DNA from: Mycobacterium sp. 852002-40037_SCH5390672
GTDB lineage: Bacteria; Actinomycetota; Actinomycetes; Mycobacteriales; Mycobacteriaceae
Reading direction: 5' to 3'
NCBI RefSeq assembly: GCF_001665875.1
Contig: NZ_LZTA01000086.1
Span: 31,595-95,594, forward strand
Length of the DNA stretch: 64,000 nucleotides
The notes beneath the pieces were generated by a model. The model ran no database searches. It saw only the letters and a list, made by a program, of their open reading frames with translations, and was not told the DNA's origin. Below, one piece after another: positions 42,297-50,320 of this stretch (within the stretch, counting starts at the first letter, position 1; each line of letters opens with the position of its first letter). The position numbers were made by a program, and so were the translations under genes.

Positions 42297-44054
42297 GTGG
42301 CCGTGACGACGCGCAGCGCGACGATTCCCGCCAGACTCCCCGTGGCCGACACCGCCGTTGACCTGCTCGTCGTCGGCTCCGGCACCGGCATGGCCGCGGC
42401 GCTGGCCGCCCACGAATTGGGGCTGTCGGTGCTGATCGTGGAGAAATCGTCGTACGTGGGCGGCTCGACCGCCCGGTCCGGTGGCGCACTGTGGCTGCCG
42501 GCCAGCCCGGTGCTGGCCGAAGCCAACGCCGGCGACACCGCGGAGCGCGCCGGTGCCTACCTGGATTCGGTGGTCGCGGGGTCGGCGCCCGCGCAGCGGT
42601 CGGCGGGGTTCGTGGCGCATGTATCCGCGATGGTGGACATGCTGCGCCGCACCACGCCGCTGCGGCTGTTTTGGGCCCGCGATTATTCCGATTACCACCC
42701 GGAGGAACCGGGCGGCAGCGCGGCCGGCCGCACCTGTGAATGCCGCCCCTTCGACACGTCGCTGCTCGGCCAGTACCGCACCCGGTTGGAGCCCGGCTTG
42801 ATGGAAGTCACCGTCCCGATGCCGACGACGGGCGCCGACTACCGGTGGATGAATCTGGTAGCCCGAATGCCGCGCAAGGGCATTCCCACCTATGGCAAGC
42901 GACTGGCGCAGGGCGTGGGGGGCCGCATGCTGGGCCGGCGCTACGCCGCGGGGGGTCAGGGGTTGATGGCCGGGTTGTTCACCGGAGTGTTGCGAGCCGG
43001 TATCCCGGTATGGACCGGTACCAGCTTGGTGCGCCTGGCCGGTGACGGCGAACGGGTGACCGGTGCCGTCGTCGAGCACGGCGGCCGCGAGGTGGCGATC
43101 GCCGCGCGGCGCGGCGTGGTGCTGGCCACCGGCGGTTTCGACCACAGCATGGACATGCGGTGGAAATTTCAGTCGGAATCGTTGGGCGCCAACCTCAGCC
43201 TCGGTGCCGCTGCCAATACCGGGGACGGAATACGCGCGGGCCAGGAGATCGGCGCCGACATCGATCTGATGGACCAGGCGTGGTGGTTCCCCGCCATCGC
43301 ACCGTTGCCCGGCAAGGCACCGGCGGTGATGCTGGCCGAGCGATCTCTTCCGGGCTGCCTGATCGTGGATCAGAACGGGCACCGGTTCGCCAACGAAGCG
43401 GCGGATTACATGTCGTTCGGGCAGCGGTTGCTCGCGCTGGAGCGGTCCGGCAGCCCGGTCGAGTCGATGTGGATCATCTTCGACCAGCAATACCGCAACA
43501 GTTATGTCTTTGGCGCCGAACTCTTTCCGCGGATGAGGATCCCGCAGGCCTGGTATGACGCGGGCATCGCGACTCGGGCGGACAACCTCACCGATCTGGG
43601 CGCGAGGATCGGGGTTCCGGTGTCGGAGTTCTTTGCGACGATGGCTCGTTTCAACCAAAATGCCTCTGCCGGTGAGGATCCCGACTTCGGGCGAGGCAGC
43701 AGCGCCTACGATCGCTACTACGGAGACCCGACGATCACGCCGAACCCCAACTTGCGTCCGTTGGTCAACGGCCCCTTTTACGCGGTCAAAATGGTGCTAT
43801 CCGATCTGGGCACCTGCGGTGGGCTGAAGACCGACGAGCGGGCGCGGGTGCTGCGCGAAGACGGCGGGGCGATCGCCGGGCTGTACGCGATCGGCAACAC
43901 CGCCGCCAATGCGTTCGGCACGACGTATCCGGGCGCGGGCGCAACGATCGCGCAGGGACTGGTGTACGGCTACATCGCGGCGAGGGAGGCGGCGAACCTG
44001 GCGATCGCGAGCGCGGCGCAGCCGGGCGAAGCGGGGCGCCACCGTAAGAACTAG
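42297..44054 (+). CDS. 3-ketosteroid Delta1-dehydrogenase family flavoprotein (KstD-like)
   Basis: A 585-residue flavoprotein. VVGSGTGMAAALAAHELGLS is the FAD fold, EKSSYVGGSTARSGGALWLP is a KstD signature, and the C-terminus has LYAIGNTAANAFGTTYPGAG. KstD inserts the Delta1 double bond into the steroid A ring, which with KshA triggers ring B opening; the two genes are divergent here with a 95-bp gap. The start is GTG 42297 (or GTG 42303). The last 19 residues (from about LAIASAAQPGEAG) are encoded by the first unit of the 56-bp repeat, which also supplies the stop codon. Confidence 0.8.
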   Translation: MAVTTRSATIPARLPVADTAVDLLVVGSGTGMAAALAAHELGLSVLIVEKSSYVGGSTARSGGALWLPASPVLAEANAGDTAERAGAYLDSVVAGSAPAQRSAGFVAHVSAMVDMLRRTTPLRLFWARDYSDYHPEEPGGSAAGRTCECRPFDTSLLGQYRTRLEPGLMEVTVPMPTTGADYRWMNLVARMPRKGIPTYGKRLAQGVGGRMLGRRYAAGGQGLMAGLFTGVLRAGIPVWTGTSLVRLAGDGERVTGAVVEHGGREVAIAARRGVVLATGGFDHSMDMRWKFQSESLGANLSLGAAANTGDGIRAGQEIGADIDLMDQAWWFPAIAPLPGKAPAVMLAERSLPGCLIVDQNGHRFANEAADYMSFGQRLLALERSGSPVESMWIIFDQQYRNSYVFGAELFPRMRIPQAWYDAGIATRADNLTDLGARIGVPVSEFFATMARFNQNASAGEDPDFGRGSSAYDRYYGDPTITPNPNLRPLVNGPFYAVKMVLSDLGTCGGLKTDERARVLREDGGAIAGLYAIGNTAANAFGTTYPGAGATIAQGLVYGYIAAREAANLAIASAAQPGEAGRHRKN

Positions 44055-44166
44055 TGGTGATCGCGAGCGCGGCGCAGCCGGGCGAAGCGGGTCGCCACCG
44101 TAAGAACTAGTGGCGATCGCGAGCGCGGCGCAGCCGGGCAAAGCGGGTCGCCACCATCAGGACTAG
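43999..44166. repeat. 56-bp tandem repeat, three units
   Basis: Units 43999-44054, 44055-44110 and 44111-44166 are each exactly 56 bp. Each starts TGG(C/T)GATCGCGAGCGCGG and ends with ACTAG. Units 1 and 2 differ at two positions; unit 3 has several changes. The KstD-like gene stops inside unit 1, and the PadR gene stops at the end of unit 3, so the array forms the whole convergent intergenic region. It is VNTR-like and may vary in copy number between isolates. There are no unique spacers. Confidence 0.92.
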
Positions 44167-44852
44167 TCCGCCTCGCGCCTCGCCTGGACTTGTTTCTCGA
44201 CCTCGCGCCAATAACCCGGCGTCGTGCGCGGTTTGCCATAGCCACCCTTGGGAGCCTTCTGCAGAATCGCGTCGGCCTCGTCGATCTCCTTGATCATCTC
44301 GCACGCGAACTCGCGCTCGGCGGCGTAGTACTTGGCCGCCCAGCGCAGCGCGAGCACCGAGTACGCCCACGCGGGTTCGGCCTCGGCCCCCTCGGCGTCC
44401 TCGACGGCCTTGCGGTGCCTGGCTTCGGCGTACGCCACATGTTCCTGCAAAAGTTCCTTGAGCCGGCTCGGGTTGCTGAGGTGGCCGAACGTAACCCGCA
44501 GCAGCACACTGTGTTTGAGCACCGGCGGGTCCACCGGCGCCTGATTGGTCCACTCGGTGACGGCGTCCATCCCGGCCGGGGTGATCTTGTAGAGCCGGCG
44601 GCTGCGGGTGCCCTCGTCGCGCTCGACGCGCGACGTGACCAGTCCCAGCGACTCCAGCTTCTTCAGCTCGGTGTAGATCTGGCTGTATGACGGGCTCCAG
44701 TAGTAGAGGTCGACGCTCCAGTCGATCCACTTTTTGAGGTCGTAGCCCGAGACTTCCTCTTCGTAGGACATCATGCCCAGCAGCGCCCAGCTGGTGGCGG
44801 CCAGCGTGGCATTGGTCAGCTTTTGGCTGGCAGGGTCCGTTTCGGAGTCCAT
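44163..44852 (-). CDS. PadR-family transcriptional regulator
   Basis: A 229-residue PadR regulator. The winged helix is in SWALLGMMSYEEEVSGYDLK, SPSYSQIYTELKKLESLGLV and RRLYKITPAG. The C-terminal helices include LRVTFGHLSNPSRLKELLQE and WAYSVLALRWAAKYYAAERE and may dimerise. The start is ATG 44852. It is convergent with the KstD-like gene. From memory, a secondary steroid (C-19+) cluster in M. smegmatis is controlled by a PadR-type protein, so this gene is a good candidate regulator of the KshA/KstD genes. Confidence 0.82.
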   Translation of the reverse strand: MDSETDPASQKLTNATLAATSWALLGMMSYEEEVSGYDLKKWIDWSVDLYYWSPSYSQIYTELKKLESLGLVTSRVERDEGTRSRRLYKITPAGMDAVTEWTNQAPVDPPVLKHSVLLRVTFGHLSNPSRLKELLQEHVAYAEARHRKAVEDAEGAEAEPAWAYSVLALRWAAKYYAAEREFACEMIKEIDEADAILQKAPKGGYGKPRTTPGYWREVEKQVQARREAD

Positions 44853-44914
44853 GCCGCAAGGTTAACAACACCGACCCCTAGATTGGAGGACATGGACCGC
44901 TGGCTGGGACGCCG

Positions 44915-45832
44915 ATGAAATTCGCCTTCCCCCTTCCGCACCTGCTGCGCCTCAAGGCGATTACGCAACCCTGGGAAGCCGCCGTCACCGGACCCGAACA
45001 GCGCCGCATGATGCAATGCGCCGACCGGTGGGGCTACGACATGATCGCAGTGCCCGAGCATTTCGTCATCCCGACCGACCATGTCGAGTTGTCCGGGCCG
45101 CACTATCTGCACTCGACGACCGCGCAGGCCTTCATCGCCGGCGCCACCGAGCGCGTGGCGATCAATTCCTGCGTCACCATCTTGCCGCTGCAGCACCCGA
45201 TCGTGCTGGCCAAAGCGCTGGCCACCGCCGACTGGATGAGCGGCGGCCGGATGATGGTGACGTTCGGAGTGGGGTGGCTGGCACGCGAGTTCGAACTGCT
45301 TTCAGTGCCCTTCGGTGAACGAGGCCGCATCGCCGACGAGTATCTGGCCGCCATCGTCGAATTGTGGACCAGCGACACACCCCGATTCGAAGGCCGGTAC
45401 GTGTCATTCTCCGACATCGCCTTCGAGCCGAAACCCGTTCAAAAACCACATCTTCCGATTTGGATCGGCGGTGACGCCGAAGCCGCGCTGCGCAGGGTGG
45501 CCACGTTCGCGTCGGGGTGGTGGCCGTTTCTCACACCACCGGAGCAGATCGCCGAGAAACTCGACTACATCAAGTCCCGGCCTTCCTACGACGGCCGGGA
45601 TTTCGAGGTGATGCACGGGCTGGGCACCAATCGGGTCGGCGAAGGACACGTCGCCCGCCAAGCGAGCGACCGGCCGGGCATGAGCGCGGGACAAATCGTC
45701 GACCGGTTGAATTGGCTCGCCGAGCAGGGCGTGACCGTCACCGCCGTTCCCGCCCCCGTCGTGGGTGGCGTGGACGCATACCTCGATTATGCGCAGTGGG
45801 TCATCGAAGAAATCAAACCCCAGGTGTCCTAA
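44915..45832 (+). CDS. LLM-class F420-dependent oxidoreductase
   Basis: A 305-residue luciferase-like monooxygenase-fold protein. MIAVPEHFVIPTDHVELSGP, VTILPLQHPIVLAKALATAD and GVGWLAREFELLSVPFGERG are typical, as are KPHLPIWIGGDAEAALRRVA and the C-terminal region. It probably uses F420, given the genus. The start is ATG 44915. Its TAA stop at 45830-45832 overlaps the stop of the convergent membrane-protein gene. It may act on an intermediate of the adjacent island. Confidence 0.82.
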   Translation: MKFAFPLPHLLRLKAITQPWEAAVTGPEQRRMMQCADRWGYDMIAVPEHFVIPTDHVELSGPHYLHSTTAQAFIAGATERVAINSCVTILPLQHPIVLAKALATADWMSGGRMMVTFGVGWLAREFELLSVPFGERGRIADEYLAAIVELWTSDTPRFEGRYVSFSDIAFEPKPVQKPHLPIWIGGDAEAALRRVATFASGWWPFLTPPEQIAEKLDYIKSRPSYDGRDFEVMHGLGTNRVGEGHVARQASDRPGMSAGQIVDRLNWLAEQGVTVTAVPAPVVGGVDAYLDYAQWVIEEIKPQVS

Positions 45833-46719
45833 CGGATCTCCAGCCCGCGCCGGCGCACCCAATACACCGCGGCGATGCTGCCGGCGACCCACACGCTCAT
45901 GGCGACGGCAAGGTGGACGAAGCTTTTCGTGTCGCGGCCGAACACCGGCCAGATCAGAGCGGGCGCCTGCTGCCACAACACCCGGTGCTCCACGCCGTTC
46001 ATCGGGTCGGCCACGTAATACAGCGCGTAGGGCAGCGTCAGGGCCAGCACCCAACTGCGGGTGCGGCGCAGATCGCCGCGCTGCCGCCAGCGCCGGATCA
46101 GCGGCTCGACACTCACCGGATGCAGCACCGAGATGAGGTTGCCGACGCCCAGCCAGGACACGACGGGCACCGCGACGGTGGGAATCGTAATCCCCAGGCG
46201 CGCCGGCGTTTCCAGCCACAACGTCAACATGACCGCGGCCGCCAAGGTCGGCATCCCGACGATCGCGAGCAGGGCAAGGTTCTTGATCAACAGGATCCGC
46301 CAGAACGGCACCCCGTCCGATAAACCCCGAAGGATGCGGTAATGGTCGGCGCCCAGGAAGTTGGTAGTGGTGACGTCGGCGAGGACCCACGAAGAGAAGT
46401 AGGTGCCCACCAGGATCACCCAATCGTGGTGATGGCCCACCGGGGTCAGCGGCTGCACCAGCAACCAGCCGGCGGCAAAGATCACGTTGGCCACCACACC
46501 CATCAGCCAGGTGCGCGGCCGGGTGAACGACCATCGGATCTCGGCGATGACCGCGGGGATCAGGCCCTTCTCGAAGTCCTTGGCGGCGCGCTGGGCCGCG
46601 GCGGGACGAGGGGCCGACGCACGCACCGCGGTGCGCAGCGCCGCGCTCACCCACGGATGTACCGACGCTGCGGACTTCCCCGGCGGCGCCGGGTGACCGG
46701 TTCTGCGCGAGACGATCAA
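45829..46719 (-). CDS. Six-helix membrane protein (ABC-2 permease-like)
   Basis: A 296-residue polytopic protein. Helices include TWLMGVVANVIFAAGWLLVQ, WVILVGTYFSSWVLADVTTT and IPTVAVPVVSWLGVGNLISV, with conserved NFLGADHYRILRGLSDG between. It resembles uncharacterised mycobacterial ABC-2-like membrane proteins. TTG 46719 has a GGGAGG site upstream and is chosen, because the only ATG upstream (46791) would overlap the divergent gene start as CATG. No ATPase gene is adjacent. The function is unknown. Confidence 0.6.
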   Translation of the reverse strand: MIVSRRTGHPAPPGKSAASVHPWVSAALRTAVRASAPRPAAAQRAAKDFEKGLIPAVIAEIRWSFTRPRTWLMGVVANVIFAAGWLLVQPLTPVGHHHDWVILVGTYFSSWVLADVTTTNFLGADHYRILRGLSDGVPFWRILLIKNLALLAIVGMPTLAAAVMLTLWLETPARLGITIPTVAVPVVSWLGVGNLISVLHPVSVEPLIRRWRQRGDLRRTRSWVLALTLPYALYYVADPMNGVEHRVLWQQAPALIWPVFGRDTKSFVHLAVAMSVWVAGSIAAVYWVRRRGLEIR

Positions 46720-46789
46720 CTGACGTGCCTCCCTCGCTCTCGGATCGGTCCACGGCTCGTCCGCAATGTACGCAGGGCAGGATAGCGGC

Positions 46790-47914
46790 ATGAACCGAAA
46801 GCGGGTCGTCGTCGCCGGGCTCGGGGACGCGGGCGTCCTCGCGGCGATCCGGCTGTCCCGGCATGCCGACGTCGTCGGCATTTCGGCCAAACCCGCGCTG
46901 GTGAGCGGCCAGGAACTCGGCGTCCGGCTCTCGCGTCCGCACGATTGGGCCCGCGACTACTGGATTCCATTCGACCGGTTCCGCCGCCTCGACGGCGTCC
47001 GCACGGTGCAGGCAACGCTGACCGGCGTCGATCTGGCGGGCCAAACCGTCTTGGGCCGCAGCGAAGACGGGACGGACTTCACCGAGGCGTACGACGCGCT
47101 GATCATCTCGACCGGGGTCAGCAACGGCTTTTGGCGCCAGCCGACCTTGCAGTCGGCCGCAGACATCGGCGCGGGACTGCGCGCCGCGCACGACCGGCTG
47201 GGCGCCGCCGCGTCGGTGGTCGTGGTGGGTGGCGGCGCGGCGGCGGTCAGCAGCGCCCTCAACATGGCAACCACGTGGCCGGACAAGCGAATCGACCTCT
47301 ACTTTCCCGGCGAGTCGGCTCTCGAGGGACACCATCCGCGGATCTGGCAGCGAATCCGCAGCCGGCTGACCGAGCTGGGCGTCGGCGTGCACCCGGGACA
47401 CCGCGCGGTGGTGACCGACGGTTTCGCGGGCGATGAACTGACCAGCGAACCGGTCCACTGGAGCACCGGGCAGCCCACCGCCCACGCCGACGCCGTGCTG
47501 TGGGCGATCGGGCGGGTGCGGCCCAACACCGATTGGCTGCCACCGGAACTGCTCGATGAGCGCGGGTTTGTGCGCGTCACCCCGGAGCTGCGGGTGCCCG
47601 GTCACCGGGGAGTCTTCGCAGTCGGCGATGTCGCGGCGACCGATCCGTTGCGCAGCTCCGCCCGGAATCGGGGCGACGCCCTGGTGGCGCGCAACGTTGC
47701 CGCCGACTTCGCCGGCCGGCCGCTACGCACCTACCGGGCGCCGACGCGGCGGTGGGGTTCGCTGGTGGGTATACAGCCCAACGGGCTGGAGGTCTTCCTG
47801 CCCACCGGCCATGCTTTCCGCTTCCCGTCCTGGTTGGTCGAGCGCGTGGTGATGCCGTGGATCGTGCGTTGGGGCATGTATCGGGGGGTTCGCCAGAACA
47901 AGCCCCTGGGGTGA
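46790..47914 (+). CDS. FAD/NAD(P)-dependent oxidoreductase (NDH-2/AIF-like)
   Basis: A 374-residue pyridine nucleotide-disulfide-type flavoprotein. It has an N-terminal FAD fold VVVAGLGDAGVLAAIRLS, an NAD fold VVVVGGGAAAVSSALN, and the C-terminal FAD contact GVFAVGDVAATDPLRSSARN, which is characteristic of NDH-2-like quinone reductases. The C-terminus (FPSWLVERVVMPWIVRWGMY) is amphipathic and may bind membrane. The start is ATG 46790. It is divergent from the membrane protein gene. The substrate is unknown. Confidence 0.8.
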   Translation: MNRKRVVVAGLGDAGVLAAIRLSRHADVVGISAKPALVSGQELGVRLSRPHDWARDYWIPFDRFRRLDGVRTVQATLTGVDLAGQTVLGRSEDGTDFTEAYDALIISTGVSNGFWRQPTLQSAADIGAGLRAAHDRLGAAASVVVVGGGAAAVSSALNMATTWPDKRIDLYFPGESALEGHHPRIWQRIRSRLTELGVGVHPGHRAVVTDGFAGDELTSEPVHWSTGQPTAHADAVLWAIGRVRPNTDWLPPELLDERGFVRVTPELRVPGHRGVFAVGDVAATDPLRSSARNRGDALVARNVAADFAGRPLRTYRAPTRRWGSLVGIQPNGLEVFLPTGHAFRFPSWLVERVVMPWIVRWGMYRGVRQNKPLG

Positions 47915-47993
47915 GCAGCGAGCCGATGCCACGCCGAACCTTGCGCGACGTACTCCCTGAGCTCGCGTGAGATTGATTCGACGTCTTCGGCGA

Positions 47994-49487
47994 TCAGGCG
48001 CTGTTGAGCAGCACCATGAGCCCGTAATCCATGTGGATTTGTTGATGGCAATGCAGCAGCGAGAGGCCGGCCTGGTCGGCCACGAAATCGATCTCCATGC
48101 TTTGGTAGCCGCCGAGCATGGCGACGTCCTTGCGCACGCCAGCGGTCGGCGTGCCGGCGAATCGGGTGATTTCGAAGGTGTGCCGGTGTAAATGCATGGG
48201 GTGCAGGTCGTCGCTGGCGTTGCGGTAACGCAGCCGGTAGCGCTTGCCACGCTCGATGTCGAGCACGGGTTTGTTGGTGTCCATTGCAAAAGGTGCGCCG
48301 TTGATCGTCCAGACGTTGAAGCCGTTGTCGGCGGCGTTGCGTTTCTCGATCAACATCTCGATCGTGTGATCGGGCGGTGGAACGCTCGCCGGCAGGGGTG
48401 TGCCGAACAGCCGGTAATCCCACGTGACCGGCGCGGGCCCCACCCATTGCGGATCCCCAACGCGCCCGGCGTATTCGACGACCACCCCCATTCCTCGGCC
48501 GCGGTCATCGTCGGACACATCGCCCATCACCCAGACACCCGGATTGGTCATGTCGACCAGGGCAGAGATCCGTTCGCCCGCGCCGAGCCATAGCACCGGC
48601 ACCGCTGCCCGCGTAGGTACCGGGTTGCCGTCCAGCGCGATGACGGTGAAGGCATGGCCGGGCAGGGCCAAACTGCGGGTTTCGGTAGCGCTACCGTTGA
48701 GGACGTGCACCAGTACCCGCTGACCGGTTGCCACGCGCAGGGGGTCGCCGTGGCCGAGCATGCGCCCGTTGATGGCAAACGCCCCGTAACCCACCTCGTT
48801 GCCGGGTGACTCACCTCTACCCAGCGAGGCCGCCATTGCCGACTCGCCCTTCTCCTTGAGATTCCGATCCTGGTCACCGGCCAGGAAGTCGCTGGCCATG
48901 TCACCGCCGCGGCTGAATGTGGGCTCAAATTCCTTGAGCGTCAAGAAGATTTCCTGGTCATAGGAGCCGGGGTCGTGTTTGGGTTCGATGTAGACCGGTC
49001 CGACCAATCCGCTGTATTGGCCGCGGGACAGGTCGGCGCGCGGGACGACGTGGGTGTGATAGAAGCGGAAGCCCGCCGGGCCGGGGACAAAGGAAATTCT
49101 TCGCATGCCATGTGCGGGTATGTAAGGTGTTCCCTCTTCGGCGGCGCCGTCAACGTCGGCCTCCAGATGCTGCCCGTGCCAATGCAATTGCTCGGGGGAA
49201 TCGGTGTCGTTGAAGACGTCCACCCAGGTGCGCCGACCCTCGGTGAGCCGCAGCAGCGGGCCCGGAAATTGGCCGTTGTAGGTCAGAGTGGACACGATCC
49301 GGCCCGGGGCCAATTCGACGGTCCCGGTACCGATCCGCAGTGTGTAATCGGCCTTTCCGTTGGGTGGGCCGGTTGGCGCGGGCCGCGAACACCCGGCCAC
49401 CGCCCAGGCGCCGGCGTCTCCCGTCGCGGCCATCACCGCGATACCGCCCCATTTGCAGAAGTCGCGCCGGTTGACCGCCACGATCAC
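47994..49487 (-). CDS. Tat-exported multicopper oxidase lipoprotein (MmcO-like)
   Basis: A 497-residue multicopper oxidase. The N-terminus RRDFCKWGG (RR at 7-8) is Tat-like, and AVAGC33 is a lipobox. Copper ligands are HWHG and HTHV in the first domain, and HPMHLHRHTF and HCHQQIHMDYGLM in the last, so all type 1, 2 and 3 sites are covered. MmcO (Rv0846c, about 504 residues) oxidises Cu(I) and protects against copper. GTG 49487 overlaps the ArsR-phosphatase stop (GTGA), so it is co-translated with that regulator. Confidence 0.86.
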   Translation of the reverse strand: MIVAVNRRDFCKWGGIAVMAATGDAGAWAVAGCSRPAPTGPPNGKADYTLRIGTGTVELAPGRIVSTLTYNGQFPGPLLRLTEGRRTWVDVFNDTDSPEQLHWHGQHLEADVDGAAEEGTPYIPAHGMRRISFVPGPAGFRFYHTHVVPRADLSRGQYSGLVGPVYIEPKHDPGSYDQEIFLTLKEFEPTFSRGGDMASDFLAGDQDRNLKEKGESAMAASLGRGESPGNEVGYGAFAINGRMLGHGDPLRVATGQRVLVHVLNGSATETRSLALPGHAFTVIALDGNPVPTRAAVPVLWLGAGERISALVDMTNPGVWVMGDVSDDDRGRGMGVVVEYAGRVGDPQWVGPAPVTWDYRLFGTPLPASVPPPDHTIEMLIEKRNAADNGFNVWTINGAPFAMDTNKPVLDIERGKRYRLRYRNASDDLHPMHLHRHTFEITRFAGTPTAGVRKDVAMLGGYQSMEIDFVADQAGLSLLHCHQQIHMDYGLMVLLNSA

Positions 49488-50227
49488 CGCCGACGAGTGC
49501 CGACGCCGAGAAGCGGTATGAAGAAGTCGATGCGGCTGCTCAATTCGCTTGCCACGCGGCGGAATTCCGGGTATCCCGCGCCGGCCGCAGACGGGTCAGG
49601 CAGGCTCCAGTGGGCCGTGGTGGTCAGATCGTGCTCGCGCGCATGTTCGCGGACCTTGTCGCACAACGTGATCACGCTGTCGAAGCGCCGCCGGGCGACG
49701 GCGGCCAGCGGTTGGGGCCGGATGTCGCTGATGTCGACGTCGTACTCGTCGCGCATGACTCGGATGGCGTCGGCGTGGAGATGGGGTCTGGGGTGACTGC
49801 CCGCGCTTGTCGTGCGAATGGCGCCCCGGCCCCGCTTGTGTAGCAGCGCCGCGGCCATTGGCGAGCGCGCGCTGTTACCGGTGCACAAGAACAGCACCGA
49901 CCGCGGTGCCGGCTTGGTGGGACGTGCCGGCGCCAGTGCCGGATGCAGTGCGGCGGCGGCCTCGCCGAATGCCGCGGCGCATTGCATCAGGTTCAACCGG
50001 TAATAGCTGTCGCGGCCATCGAAATTACTGCGGCGCGCATCGACGAGTCCGGCCGAACGCAGAAGTCGCAAATGGTATGAGACGAGGTTCTGCGGCTCGC
50101 CAAGGGCGGCAGCAAGTTCCCGCACCCGGTGGTCCCCGGATGCCAGCTCGCTCAGCAACGCCCACCGCAGCGGATGTGACGCCATCTGCATCAGCGGTGG
50201 GACGACCGCTCGATTGACTGCCGCCAT
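49484..50227 (-). CDS. ArsR-type regulator fused to a low-molecular-weight phosphatase/arsenate-reductase domain
   Basis: A 247-residue fusion. Residues 1-85 are an ArsR winged helix (WALLSELASGDHRVRELAAA, LVSYHLRLLRSAGLVDARRS). Residues 108-245 are a low-molecular-weight phosphotyrosine-phosphatase/ArsC domain with the P-loop CTGNSARS (C115, R121, S122) and the acidic LPDPSA. No typical ArsR metal-binding cysteine pair is visible in the HTH part. ATG 50227 is preferred; the palindrome at 50243-50258 sits just upstream. It is co-transcribed with a multicopper oxidase rather than an arsenite pump. Confidence 0.85.
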   Translation of the reverse strand: MAAVNRAVVPPLMQMASHPLRWALLSELASGDHRVRELAAALGEPQNLVSYHLRLLRSAGLVDARRSNFDGRDSYYRLNLMQCAAAFGEAAAALHPALAPARPTKPAPRSVLFLCTGNSARSPMAAALLHKRGRGAIRTTSAGSHPRPHLHADAIRVMRDEYDVDISDIRPQPLAAVARRRFDSVITLCDKVREHAREHDLTTTAHWSLPDPSAAGAGYPEFRRVASELSSRIDFFIPLLGVGTRRR

Positions 50228-50242
50228 AGTTCCGCACAATAC

Positions 50243-50258
50243 ATCAAATCAATTTGAT
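50243..50258. promoter_or_regulatory. ArsR-type operator
   Basis: ATCAAATCAATTTGAT has 7-bp perfect arms around CA and lies 15 bp upstream of the ATG at 50227. AT-rich palindromes of this form are typical ArsR-family binding sites, so it is the likely autorepression site of the ArsR-phosphatase/multicopper oxidase operon. It also lies 62 bp from the divergent permease start. Confidence 0.62.
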
Positions 50259-50320
50259 AGGTTAGGCGCTGTCAAAGCAACGTCGGTTGCGTTCCGTTCT
50301 CAGCGTTTTCAGGAGACCCA

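Noticed and set aside
43999..44166. A CRISPR array
   Set aside because: The three 56-bp units abut directly with no spacers, and there are no cas genes in the window.
46720..46890. Upstream extension of the six-helix membrane protein
   Set aside because: It would run into the divergent flavoprotein gene; the upstream residues look like random Pro/Arg-rich translation, and TTG 46719 has a ribosome site.
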